DNA of 64,000 nucleotides from Streptomyces sp. NBC_01260 (lineage in GTDB: Bacteria > Actinomycetota > Actinomycetes > Streptomycetales > Streptomycetaceae). Under the pieces are notes generated by a model that was not told where the DNA came from, searched no databases, and saw nothing but the letters and a program-made list of their open reading frames with translations. This document shows, one piece after another, positions 34,814 to 42,967 of this stretch. The position numbers and the translations under genes are program-made. How positions within the stretch are numbered: the stretch's first letter is position 1; each line of letters opens with the position of its first letter. Location of the stretch: positions 3,596,001 to 3,660,000 of the forward strand of contig NZ_CP108464.1 in the NCBI RefSeq assembly GCF_036226405.1, in the 5' to 3' direction.

Positions 34814-35647
34814 CAGGAATTCGACGACGGCTCCCGGTCCCGGCAGCAACAGGTCGGCGCGCTGAGCCAGTTCGGGCACCTCCGCCTCACCGCTGCAGAT
34901 CAGCAGGCCGGGGGTGCCGTCGGGGCCCTCGGCGCGGAGCTTCTCCACGGCGGCGTAGGCGGCCAGGTCGCCCAGGTCGTCGCCCGCGTACAGCACGGAC
35001 TCGGCGCCCACCTCGCGCACGTACCGCGTGAGGGCGACGCCCTTGTCCATGCCCGAGGGGCGCAACTCCAGTACCAGGCGACCCGGTTCGACGATCAGTC
35101 CGTGCCGGGCGGCGAGCTCGCCGAGGGGGCCGCGCAGCGCCTCGAAGGCGGCCTGCGGGTCCCTGGCGCGGCGGGTGTGGACGGCGAGCGCCTGCCCCTT
35201 CTCCTCTATCCAGGTACCGCGCCAGGAGTCGAACGCATCGAGTACGCCGGGAAGTTCGGCCCGTACGGCGGCGACGCCGGGGTGCGGGGCGGGGGCGCGG
35301 ACGGTGCCGGAGGCGGCGTCCCAGCGTTCGGCGCCGTAGTGGCCGAGGACGACGAGGTGGTCCAGTCCCGCCACCCCGGCGAAGCCTCCGTAGCGGACCG
35401 CGACACCGGCCGGCCGGCCGGTGATCACGGCGATCGACGCGACCTGGGGAGCGAGTGCGGCGAGCGCCTCGACGGTGCCGGGGTGGGCACGGGCCTGCTC
35501 GGGGTCCGGGACGATGTCGGCGAGGGTGCCGTCGAAATCGAGCGCGATGACGGCGCGGTCGGGGCGGGCGAGGAGGGCGGCGAGGCCCTCCCGGCCGGCG
35601 GGGGTCGTCGGGGTCGGCAGGGATGGGGTGTGCGGGTGGCTGCCCAT
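34790..35647 (-). CDS. otsB: Trehalose-6-phosphate phosphatase
   Basis: 285 residues, HAD superfamily. Motif 1 ALDFDGTLADIV with the nucleophile Asp, motif 2 in AVITGRP, Lys in RPSGMDKGVAL, motif 4 YAGDDLGDLAAY. Removes phosphate from trehalose-6-P. It is convergent with otsA, so although functionally paired they are not co-transcribed; overlapping 3' ends may cause mutual interference. Confidence 0.94.
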   Translation of the reverse strand: MGSHPHTPSLPTPTTPAGREGLAALLARPDRAVIALDFDGTLADIVPDPEQARAHPGTVEALAALAPQVASIAVITGRPAGVAVRYGGFAGVAGLDHLVVLGHYGAERWDAASGTVRAPAPHPGVAAVRAELPGVLDAFDSWRGTWIEEKGQALAVHTRRARDPQAAFEALRGPLGELAARHGLIVEPGRLVLELRPSGMDKGVALTRYVREVGAESVLYAGDDLGDLAAYAAVEKLRAEGPDGTPGLLICSGEAEVPELAQRADLLLPGPGAVVEFLSALAQRL

Positions 35648-35716
35648 GCCCCGAGCCTATAGCCGGTAAGGCGCGACCGGGGCTCCGCCGCGAGCCCCGA
35701 GCCGGGGCCCCGGTCC

Positions 35717-35986
35717 TCAGCGGCGTCCCCGCCGCGCCTCCCGCACGCGCCGGAGCCGGTTCACCGTGACCGGATCGGCCTCCAGCGCCCGCCGGTCGTC
35801 CAGCAGCGCGTTCAGCAGCTGGTAGTAGCGGGTCGGGGAGATGCCGAGCCGCTCCCTGATCGCCCGCTCCTTCGCCCCGGGCCCCGCCCACGACTGCCGC
35901 TCGACCGCGAGCACCGCACGGTCCCGCTCGGAGAGCCCGGAAGGCGGGGCGCTCTCGTCGGGGCCGTTCGCAGGGAGGTCGGTCAT
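35717..35986 (-). CDS. DUF3263 small DNA-binding-like protein
   Basis: 89 residues. The DUF3263 core is LSERDRAVLAVERQSWAGPG, then AIRERLGISPTRYYQLLNAL (a probable helix-turn-helix), and a basic C-terminus VREARRGRR. Its members are small actinobacterial proteins of unknown role. ATG 35986 is preferred; a -10-like TATATT lies 7 nt upstream, inside a palindrome CAATATATTG, suggesting a leaderless transcript. Confidence 0.8.
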   Translation of the reverse strand: MTDLPANGPDESAPPSGLSERDRAVLAVERQSWAGPGAKERAIRERLGISPTRYYQLLNALLDDRRALEADPVTVNRLRRVREARRGRR

Positions 35987-36018
35987 ATCAGCCAATATAT
36001 TGCGCGGCCCGCGGACCG

Positions 36019-37284
36019 CTACTCCGCGCTCTCCGCCGTCGTGGACTCCTGCGCTATGCGCCCCAGCACGCTCTCGGGGCTCGCGCCCGGCTCGACCGCC
36101 TCGCCGATGTTCTTCTTGATCGACTCGCTGGCCCGGGCCCAGGACGTCTTGCCGAACGGGTAGAACTGCGCGTTCGGCAGCGCGGCCAGGAACTTGTGCA
36201 GCGACTTGTACTTGGGGTCGGTCTCCATCGAGCCCGAGGCGCTGTCGGTGACCGGCAGCATGTCGTACGTGTCGGCGAAGTCGATGACGTTCTTGTCGCT
36301 GAACATGAAGTCGAAGAACTTGCCTGTCTCGACCCGGTGCTTGTTCTGCTTGAAGCCCATGATCCAGTCGGCGACGCCCATCGAGCTGCTGGTGGGCCCG
36401 GAGACGGCGGGCAGCGGCACCATGCCGACGTCCACGCCCTGCTTCTGGGCCTCCTGCATCAGCGTCGGATGGCCGTTGAGCATGCCGACCTCACCCTTGG
36501 TGAACGCCGCGAAGGCCTTGCCGCGGTTGAGGTCACCGGGGGCGACGGGGCCGACGAGCCCCTTGTCGACGAGGTTCGACTTCAGCCAGTCGAACGTCTT
36601 GATGTTCTCGGCCGAGTCGATGTTGTACGAGCCGACGTCGTCGGTGTAGCCGCCGCCGCCGCTGAGCAGCCACATCAGCGTCTCGGCCTGGGACTCCTCC
36701 TGGCCCAGCGGCAGCGCGAACGGATACTTCACGCCGTGTGCCTTGAGCGCGGCGGCGTCGCCCGCGATGTCGCTCCAGGTCTTCGGGGCGTCGAGGCCCG
36801 ACTGGCTGAAGAGCTTCTTGTTGTAGAAGAGCAGCCGGGTGCTGGCCACGAACGGCAGCCCGTACTGGACCTGGTTGACCCGGCCCGCGTCCGCGAGGAC
36901 GGGCAGGAAGTTCGCCTGGGTGCGGACGCTGAGCATCTGGTCGGCGGAGTAGAGCTTCCCGGCCTTGGCGTAGTCCGCGTACGCGCCGATCTGCGCGATG
37001 TCGGGGGCCTTTCCGGCCTTCACCATCTGGGCGACCTTGCGGTCGACATCCGTCCACGGGAGGACGGTCACCTCGACCTTGATGCCGGGGTGGGACGCCT
37101 CGAAGCCCCTGGCGACGCCGTCCCAGTACGTGTCGGACTTGTTCGCCTCGCCGGTGCCGTAGTCGGCCGCGACCAGCTTCAGCGTGACGTCGCCCCCGTC
37201 ACTGTCGCCGCCGCAGCCCGACAGCGTTGCCGTCATCCCCAGAGCGGCGACAGCCGCCGTCAGTCCCAAGTAACGCCGCTGCAC
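36019..37284 (-). CDS. ABC transporter sugar-binding lipoprotein
   Basis: 421 residues, family 1 extracellular solute-binding protein. Signal peptide with lipobox LSGC (Cys near residue 24). The domain contains VTVLPWTDVDRKVAQMVKAG, PDIAQIGAYADYAK and YGLPFVASTRLLFYNKK. No permease genes follow, so it is an orphan and must use permeases from elsewhere, perhaps with the shared ATPase MsiK. Its place beside nagK/nagA suggests an amino sugar ligand. GTG start. A weak DasR-like site lies in the divergent region. Confidence 0.87.
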   Translation of the reverse strand: MQRRYLGLTAAVAALGMTATLSGCGGDSDGGDVTLKLVAADYGTGEANKSDTYWDGVARGFEASHPGIKVEVTVLPWTDVDRKVAQMVKAGKAPDIAQIGAYADYAKAGKLYSADQMLSVRTQANFLPVLADAGRVNQVQYGLPFVASTRLLFYNKKLFSQSGLDAPKTWSDIAGDAAALKAHGVKYPFALPLGQEESQAETLMWLLSGGGGYTDDVGSYNIDSAENIKTFDWLKSNLVDKGLVGPVAPGDLNRGKAFAAFTKGEVGMLNGHPTLMQEAQKQGVDVGMVPLPAVSGPTSSSMGVADWIMGFKQNKHRVETGKFFDFMFSDKNVIDFADTYDMLPVTDSASGSMETDPKYKSLHKFLAALPNAQFYPFGKTSWARASESIKKNIGEAVEPGASPESVLGRIAQESTTAESAE

Positions 37285-37487
37285 AGCCCAGTCCGTCCTC
37301 GTCGATCACGCCATCCGCGGCATCCACGTCTGCGTGGGGCGCTCCGGATGAGCTGCGATTTTCCCCCATCGCTTCCGATGAGGTCTACACCACCCCGGTA
37401 TCGCTTCGGCAACGCGGCAGCATTGCACGGGACGCGGAGTGACTGCTAAGTAGGTCTCGGTCAACCAGGGCCGGACACAAGGCCCTT

Positions 37488-37503
37488 AATGGTCCAGGCC
37501 ATA
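37488..37503. promoter_or_regulatory. Weak DasR (dre)-like site before the SIS gene
   Basis: AATGGTCCAGGCCATA matches the dre consensus AGTGGTCTAGACCACT at 11 of 16 positions and is itself nearly palindromic. It lies between the divergent binding-protein and SIS genes. Confidence 0.4.
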
Positions 37504-37569
37504 TAACCGCACGCGTGCGGTGCCGCTGTGCCGCCCCGCTTCCGCCCACGCCGCAAGGAGCCGTACCGC

Positions 37570-38478
37570 ATGTCCCGTACCGCATCAGAAATTGCCACCC
37601 AGCCCAGCTGCTGGCGGCGTGCCGCCCAGGCGGGCGCGGTGGCCGAGGGGCTGCCGCGTCCGGGCGAGCGGGTCGCCGTCACCGGGTGCGGAACCTCCTG
37701 GTTCATGGCCATCGCCTACGCGGCGCTGCGCGAGGCGGCCGGGCAGGGCGAGACGGACGCGTACGCCTCGTCGGAGTTCCCGGCCGGGCGGTCCTACGAC
37801 CGGGTCGTGGCGATCACCCGCTCCGGCACCACGAGCGAGGTGCTGGCCCTGCTGGGCGAACTGCGCGGCCGGACCCCCACGGTCGCGCTGACCGCCGACC
37901 CGAAGACGCCGGTCATGGACGCCGCCGACACGGTGGCCGTACTGGACTGGGCCGACGAGGAGTCGGTCGTGCAGACCCGGTTCGCCACCACCGCGCTCGC
38001 CTTCCTGCGGGCCGGGCTGGAGGCGGCCGGCCCGCTCCCGGCGGGCGTGAAGACGGTCACCGAGGCAGCCGTCGACGCGGAGCTGGCGGTGACCGAGCCG
38101 TTGGACGAGGCGGTGGTCTCGGCCGAGCAGTGGACGTTCCTGGGGCGCGGCTGGACCTACGGCCTGGCGCAGGAGGCCGGGCTGAAGATGCGCGAGGCGG
38201 CGGGCGCCTGGACGGAGTCGTACCCCGCGATGGAATACCGCCACGGCCCGATCGCGATCACCGGCCCGAACCGGGTGGCGTGGGTGTTCGGCGCACTGCC
38301 CGAGGGCCTGGCGGGCGAGGTCGCGGGGGTCGGCGGAACGCTCGTCGCCCACACGGCCGCCGACCCGATGGCCGACCTGATCCGGGCCCAGCGGCTCGCG
38401 GTGGCGCTCGCGGAGTCGAAGGGGTACGACCCGGACCACCCGCGCAACCTGTCGCGCAGCGTGATCCTGCCGGGCTAG
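37570..38478 (+). CDS. SIS-domain sugar isomerase/deaminase, AgaS/GlmS-like
   Basis: 302 residues with two SIS domains. First: VAVTGCGTSWFMAIAYAALR and RVVAITRSGTTSEVLALLG (sugar-phosphate binding). Second: LGRGWTYGLAQEAGLKMREA, then the signature MEYRHGPIAI found in AgaS and GlmS-type enzymes. No glutaminase domain is attached, so it is a hydrolytic or deaminating type such as GalN-6-P or GlcN-6-P deaminase/isomerase. AAGGAG precedes ATG 37570. It precedes nagK by 160 bp. Confidence 0.85.
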   Translation: MSRTASEIATQPSCWRRAAQAGAVAEGLPRPGERVAVTGCGTSWFMAIAYAALREAAGQGETDAYASSEFPAGRSYDRVVAITRSGTTSEVLALLGELRGRTPTVALTADPKTPVMDAADTVAVLDWADEESVVQTRFATTALAFLRAGLEAAGPLPAGVKTVTEAAVDAELAVTEPLDEAVVSAEQWTFLGRGWTYGLAQEAGLKMREAAGAWTESYPAMEYRHGPIAITGPNRVAWVFGALPEGLAGEVAGVGGTLVAHTAADPMADLIRAQRLAVALAESKGYDPDHPRNLSRSVILPG

Positions 38479-38596
38479 AGCGGCGTGTCCGCGGGCCCAT
38501 CGGTCACGGGCGCTGTCGGCGGATTGCGTGCGGATGCCGGCGGATTGCCGCCGGGTTACGGTCCCGATTTTGTATGGATGCGCAACAAACACCGAT

Positions 38597-38612
38597 AGTG
38601 GACTAGACCTTT
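38597..38612 (+). promoter_or_regulatory. DasR-binding (dre) site before nagKA
   Basis: AGTGGACTAGACCTTT matches the dre pattern (AGTGG-A/T-CTAGACCACT) at 14 of 16 positions and ends 28 bp before the nagK start. DasR is the GntR-type repressor of GlcNAc genes that releases DNA with GlcN-6-P. Confidence 0.8.
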
Positions 38613-38640
38613 TGGGGTTCGTCGGGCGAAACTGTTCCCC

Positions 38641-39573
38641 GTGAAACACGTCATCGCCCTCGATGTGGGCGGCACCGGAATGAAGGCCGCACTGGTCGGG
38701 GCCGATGGCGCCCTGCTCTACGAGGCACGGCGCGCGACCGGCAGAGAGCGCGGCCCCGACGCCGTCGTGGAGTCGATCCTCGCCTTCGCGGCGGATCTGC
38801 GCGCGTACGGCGTCGAGCACTTCGGCGAGAGCGCCGTCGCGGCCGGTGTCGCCGTGCCCGGCATCGTCGACGCCGCGAACGGGATCGCGCTCTACTCCGC
38901 GAACCTGGGCTGGAGCGACGTACCCATGCGCCGGCTGCTCGGCGAACGGCTCGGCGGCGTCCCCGTCGCCCTCGGCCACGACGTCAGGACCGGCGGGCTC
39001 GCCGAGGGCCGGATCGGAGCGGGCCGGGGCGCGGACCGCTTCGTGTTCATCCCGCTGGGCACCGGCATCGCCGGGGCCATCGGCATCGCGGGCACCATCG
39101 AGGAGGGCGCCCACGGCTCGGCGGGCGAGATCGGCCACATCGTGATCCGGCCGGACGGCCCGGACTGCAGCTGCGGCCAGCGCGGCTGTCTGGAGACGCT
39201 GGCCTCCGCGGCCGCCGTCAGCCGGGCCTGGGCCGCCGCCTCCGGCGACCCGAAGGCCGACGCCGCGGACTGCGCCAAGGCCGTGGAGTCGGGCGACCCG
39301 GCGGCCCTGGCGGTCTGGCACGACGCCGTCGACGCCCTCGCCGCCGGACTGGTCACCGCGCTCACCCTGCTGGACCCCCGCACTCTCATCATCGGTGGCG
39401 GTCTCGCCGAGGCGGGGGAAACCTTGTTCACACCACTGCGTGCGGCCGTCGAGGAACGCGTCACGTTCCAAAAGCTGCCCCACATCGTCCCGGCGGCCCT
39501 CGGGGACACCGCCGGATGCCTGGGCGCAGGGCTGCTCGCCTGGGATCTTCTCTCCACGGAGGTATCCGCCTGA
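38641..39573 (+). CDS. nagK: N-acetylglucosamine kinase NagK (ROK family)
   Basis: 310 residues. ATP/phosphate loop ALDVGGTGMKAALV at the start; ROK zinc motif CSCGQRGCLE near residue 180; GHIVIRPDG just before it with the zinc His. Phosphorylates GlcNAc (possibly GalNAc) at O6 in the cytoplasm. GTG 38641. Its stop overlaps the ATG of nagA by 1 nt. In S. coelicolor nagK is SCO4285 and DasR-controlled. Confidence 0.9.
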   Translation: MKHVIALDVGGTGMKAALVGADGALLYEARRATGRERGPDAVVESILAFAADLRAYGVEHFGESAVAAGVAVPGIVDAANGIALYSANLGWSDVPMRRLLGERLGGVPVALGHDVRTGGLAEGRIGAGRGADRFVFIPLGTGIAGAIGIAGTIEEGAHGSAGEIGHIVIRPDGPDCSCGQRGCLETLASAAAVSRAWAAASGDPKADAADCAKAVESGDPAALAVWHDAVDALAAGLVTALTLLDPRTLIIGGGLAEAGETLFTPLRAAVEERVTFQKLPHIVPAALGDTAGCLGAGLLAWDLLSTEVSA

Positions 39574-40733
39574 TGGCCGGACGCGCAGACAGCACAGTTC
39601 TCGCAGGTGCCCGGGTGGTACTGCCCACCGGCACCGTCGAGAACGGCCGGGTGATCATCGAGGGCACCCGCATCGCCGGCAGTCCGGCGCAGGACGCCCG
39701 GACCGTCGACCTGTCCGGCCACTGGATCGTCCCCGGCTTCGTGGACATGCACAACCACGGCGGAGGCGGCGCCTCCTTCACCTCCGGCACCGTGGACGAC
39801 GTCCTCACCGGCGTCCGCACCCACCGCGAGCACGGCACCACCACCCTGGTCGCCTCCACCGTCACCGGCGAGATGGACTTCCTCGCCGAACGGGCCGGCG
39901 TCCTCTCCGAGCTGGTCGAACAGGGCGACCTGGCCGGCATCCACTTCGAGGGCCCCTTCATCTCGCCGTGCCGCAAGGGCGCGCACAGCGAGGGCCTGCT
40001 GCGCCACCCGGACCCGGCCGAGGTCCGCAAGCTGATGGACGCCGCCCGCGGCACCGCGAAGATGTTCACGCTCGCCACCGAACTGCCCGGCGGCATCGAG
40101 TCCGTACGGCTGCTCGCCGAGCACGGCGTCATCGCCGCGATCGGGCACACCGACGCCACGTACGAGCAGACCGTCGAGGCGATCGACGCGGGCGCCACCG
40201 TCGCCACGCACCTCTACAACGCGATGCCGCCCATCGGCCACCGCGCGCCCGGCCCGATCGCCGCCCTCCTGGAGGACGAGCGGATCACGGTCGAGCTGAT
40301 CAACGACGGCACGCACCTGCACCCGGCCGCCCTGCAACTGGCCTACCACCACGCGGGCGCCCACCGCGTCGCCCTGATCACCGACGCCATGGACGCGGCC
40401 GGGTTCGGCGACGGCCAGTACCAGCTGGGCCCGCTCGCCGTCGAGGTCAAGGACGGCGTCGCCCGGCTCGTCGAGGGCGGCTCCATCGCCGGCTCCACGC
40501 TCACCCTGGACACCGCCTTCCACCGGGCCGTCACCATCGACCGCATCCCGGTCGGCGACGTGGTGCAGTCCATCTCCGCCAACCCGGCCCGGCTGCTCGG
40601 TGTGTACGACCGGGTCGGCTCGCTGGAACCGGGCAAGGACGCCGACCTGGTGGTCCTGGACGCCGACTTCACGCTCAAGGGCGTCATGCGCAAGGGCGAG
40701 TGGATCAGCCGGCCGGTGCCCGCGGCCGTGTGA
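39573..40733 (+). CDS. nagA: N-acetylglucosamine-6-phosphate deacetylase NagA
   Basis: 386 residues, amidohydrolase fold. Metal and substrate motifs are complete: VDMHNHGGGG, HFEGPFISP, AIGHTDAT, THLYNAM, NDGTHLHP and ITDAMDAAG (catalytic Asp). Converts GlcNAc-6-P to GlcN-6-P plus acetate. GGAGG lies 10 nt before the ATG, which overlaps the nagK stop, so translation is coupled. Confidence 0.94.
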   Translation: MAGRADSTVLAGARVVLPTGTVENGRVIIEGTRIAGSPAQDARTVDLSGHWIVPGFVDMHNHGGGGASFTSGTVDDVLTGVRTHREHGTTTLVASTVTGEMDFLAERAGVLSELVEQGDLAGIHFEGPFISPCRKGAHSEGLLRHPDPAEVRKLMDAARGTAKMFTLATELPGGIESVRLLAEHGVIAAIGHTDATYEQTVEAIDAGATVATHLYNAMPPIGHRAPGPIAALLEDERITVELINDGTHLHPAALQLAYHHAGAHRVALITDAMDAAGFGDGQYQLGPLAVEVKDGVARLVEGGSIAGSTLTLDTAFHRAVTIDRIPVGDVVQSISANPARLLGVYDRVGSLEPGKDADLVVLDADFTLKGVMRKGEWISRPVPAAV

Positions 40734-40901
40734 GGACCGCACCTTGAGAACCGCGGAGCGGATACGTAACGAAGAGACGGCGGTTGTTCCCGAGGTCTGG
40801 GCCGGCCGCCGGCTCTTTGGCATGATCGTTCGCGAAACAATCAGGGAAAGCGCGTTCTGCCAAGGCATCCGCGCTCAGCACGGATCGAGGGGGTGGCCGA
40901 G

Positions 40902-41843
40902 GTGATCCTCACGGTCACGCTGAACACGGCACTCGACCTGACGTACGGCGTCGCGGCCCTCGTCCCGCACTCCAGCCACCGGGTCAGCGATCTCTCCGAG
41001 CGCCCCGGCGGCAAGGGCATCAACGTCGCCCGGGTGGTCACCGCCCTCGGCCACGACAGCGTCGTCACCGGCTTCGCCGGAGGCGCCACCGGCTCCGTAC
41101 TGCGGGAACTGCTCGCGGCCCTCCCGCCGGGCACCGCGACCCTCACCGACGCACTCGTCCCGGTGGCCGGCGACACCCGCCGCACCCTGGCCGTCGCCGA
41201 CCGGGCCACCGGCGACACCACCCAGTTCAACGAACCCGGCCCCCACATCACCGCCGCCGAGTGGACCGCCTTCCTCCGCTCGTACGAGGAACTGCTGACC
41301 GGCGCCGACGCGGTCGCCCTGTGCGGCAGCCTGCCCCCGGGCATACACGTCGGCGCCTACGCCGAACTGATCCGGCCGGCCCGTGCCGCGGGCGTCCCCG
41401 TACTCCTGGACACCAGCGGCGAACCGCTGCGCCGGGGCATCGCCGCCCGCCCCGACCTCATCAAGCCGAACGCCGACGAGCTCGCCCAGCTCACCGGCTC
41501 CCGCGACCCCCTGCGCGCCACCCGCGACGCCCGCCGCCGCGGTGCGCACGCGGTGATCGCCTCGCTGGGCCCGGACGGGATGCTGGCGGTCACGCCCGAC
41601 GGCAGCTGGCAGGCGTCCCCGCCGGCCCCCGTGAAGGGCAACCCGACCGGGGCGGGCGACTCCGCGGTGGCCGGACTGCTGTCCGGCCTCGTCGAGGGCC
41701 TGAGCTGGCCGGACCGGCTGCGACGGGCGGTGGCACTGTCAACGGCGACCGTGCTGGCCCCCACCGCCGGTGACTTCGACCGCGCGGCCTACGAGGAGCT
41801 GCTGCCGCGCGTCGCCATCGAGGAACACGCACCCGCGGCCTGA
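40902..41843 (+). CDS. PfkB-family hexose-phosphate kinase (1-phosphofructokinase/tagatose-6-P kinase type)
   Basis: 313 residues. Family marks: MILTVTLNTALDLTYGV start, GGKGINVARV (substrate loop) and NPTGAGDSAVAGLL with the catalytic Asp in the GAGDS anion hole. The class uses fructose-1-P, fructose-6-P or tagatose-6-P. Context with an aldolase gene 55 bp downstream favours a hexose-6-P to bisphosphate step. GTG 40902 is chosen since GAGGGGG precedes it; GTG 40893 is three codons longer. Confidence 0.87.
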   Translation: MILTVTLNTALDLTYGVAALVPHSSHRVSDLSERPGGKGINVARVVTALGHDSVVTGFAGGATGSVLRELLAALPPGTATLTDALVPVAGDTRRTLAVADRATGDTTQFNEPGPHITAAEWTAFLRSYEELLTGADAVALCGSLPPGIHVGAYAELIRPARAAGVPVLLDTSGEPLRRGIAARPDLIKPNADELAQLTGSRDPLRATRDARRRGAHAVIASLGPDGMLAVTPDGSWQASPPAPVKGNPTGAGDSAVAGLLSGLVEGLSWPDRLRRAVALSTATVLAPTAGDFDRAAYEELLPRVAIEEHAPAA

Positions 41844-41898
41844 GCGCCGCACCGCACCGGGCCCGTCCGGCGGGTCCGAGGAAGCAACAGAGGTCAGC

Positions 41899-42762
41899 AT
41901 GCCGCTCGTCAGCACCGGTGAACTCGTCTCCGCCGCCCAGGCAGAGGGACGCGGAATCGCCGCCTTCAACGTCATCACGCTGGAACACGCGGAGGCCATC
42001 GCCACCGGTGCGGAGCGCGCGGGGGCCCCCGCCATCCTCCAGATCTCCGAGAACGCCGTGAAGTTCCACGGCGGCCGGCTCTCCGCCATCGCGGCCGCGG
42101 CCGCCGCCGTCGCCCGCACCTCCGCCGCCCCGCTCGCCCTCCACCTCGACCACGTCGAGTCCGTGGAGCTGCTGCACCAGGCATCCGGCGAGGGCTTCGG
42201 CTCGGTGATGTTCGACGCCTCCAAGCTGAGCTACGAGGACAACGTCCGGGCCACCGCCGAAGCCGTCGCCTGGGGCCACGAGCGCGGTATCTGGATCGAG
42301 GCCGAACTCGGCAAGGTCGGCGGCAAGGAGGGCGAGGCCCCGCTCGACGCCCACGCCCCCGGCGTCCGCACCGACCCGGCCGAGGCCGCCGCGTACGTCG
42401 CCGCCACCGGCGTGGACGCGCTGGCCGTCGCCGTCGGCTCCTCGCACGCGATGACCGAGCGCACCGCCGCCCTGGACCACGCCCTGATCGGCCGGCTGCG
42501 CGACGCCGTCCCCGTCCCGCTGGTGCTGCACGGCTCCAGCGGCGTCCCGGACGACGAGATCCGCCAGGCCGTCGCCTCCTCCGGCATGGTCAAGATCAAC
42601 GTGGGCACGGCGCTGAACACCGCGTTCACCGGAGCCGTCCGGGCCCACCTGGCCGAGAACACCACGGGCGTGGACCCGCGCAAGTACCTCGCCCCCGGCC
42701 GCGAGGCCATGGCCGCGGTGATCAGCCACTTCCTGGGGCTTGTGTCCGGCGCCGCACGCTGA
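41899..42762 (+). CDS. Class II ketose-bisphosphate aldolase (GatY/KbaY/FbaA type)
   Basis: 287 residues, zinc TIM barrel. LALHLDHVES holds the catalytic Asp and first zinc His; EAELGKVGGKEGE the glutamate region; VLHGSSGVPD and MVKINVGTALNTAFTGAVR the remaining zinc and phosphate contacts. Length and motifs fit tagatose-1,6- or fructose-1,6-bisphosphate aldolase of the short type. AGAGG upstream of ATG 41899. Last gene of the unit, followed by a strong terminator. Confidence 0.9.
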   Translation: MPLVSTGELVSAAQAEGRGIAAFNVITLEHAEAIATGAERAGAPAILQISENAVKFHGGRLSAIAAAAAAVARTSAAPLALHLDHVESVELLHQASGEGFGSVMFDASKLSYEDNVRATAEAVAWGHERGIWIEAELGKVGGKEGEAPLDAHAPGVRTDPAEAAAYVAATGVDALAVAVGSSHAMTERTAALDHALIGRLRDAVPVPLVLHGSSGVPDDEIRQAVASSGMVKINVGTALNTAFTGAVRAHLAENTTGVDPRKYLAPGREAMAAVISHFLGLVSGAAR

Positions 42763-42874
42763 CCCGGACCAACGGCTGACCGCGGGTGGCCGGATCTCTC
42801 CGCTGTCGTCAGACCCGGTGTTCTGATCTGGGGTGTCCCGCTGGTCCTGACACCGCAGTCGCGGGCCATCGAAA

Positions 42875-42913
42875 CGGGCCCCGTCCCACGCACTCGGCGT
42901 GGGGCGGGGCCCG
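42875..42913. terminator. Bidirectional terminator
   Basis: 17-bp stem with one G-U pair (arms 42875-42891 and 42897-42913, loop ACTCG) between the convergent aldolase and CBM genes. Confidence 0.85.
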
Positions 42914-42967
42914 CTGTTTCCGGCAGTCAGCACACGCCCCGCGGAGACGGAGACGCGTCGGGAGAAC

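Noticed and set aside
36196..37449. 417-residue plus-strand open frame
   Set aside because: Antisense of the sugar-binding lipoprotein gene, which has a signal peptide and family motifs.
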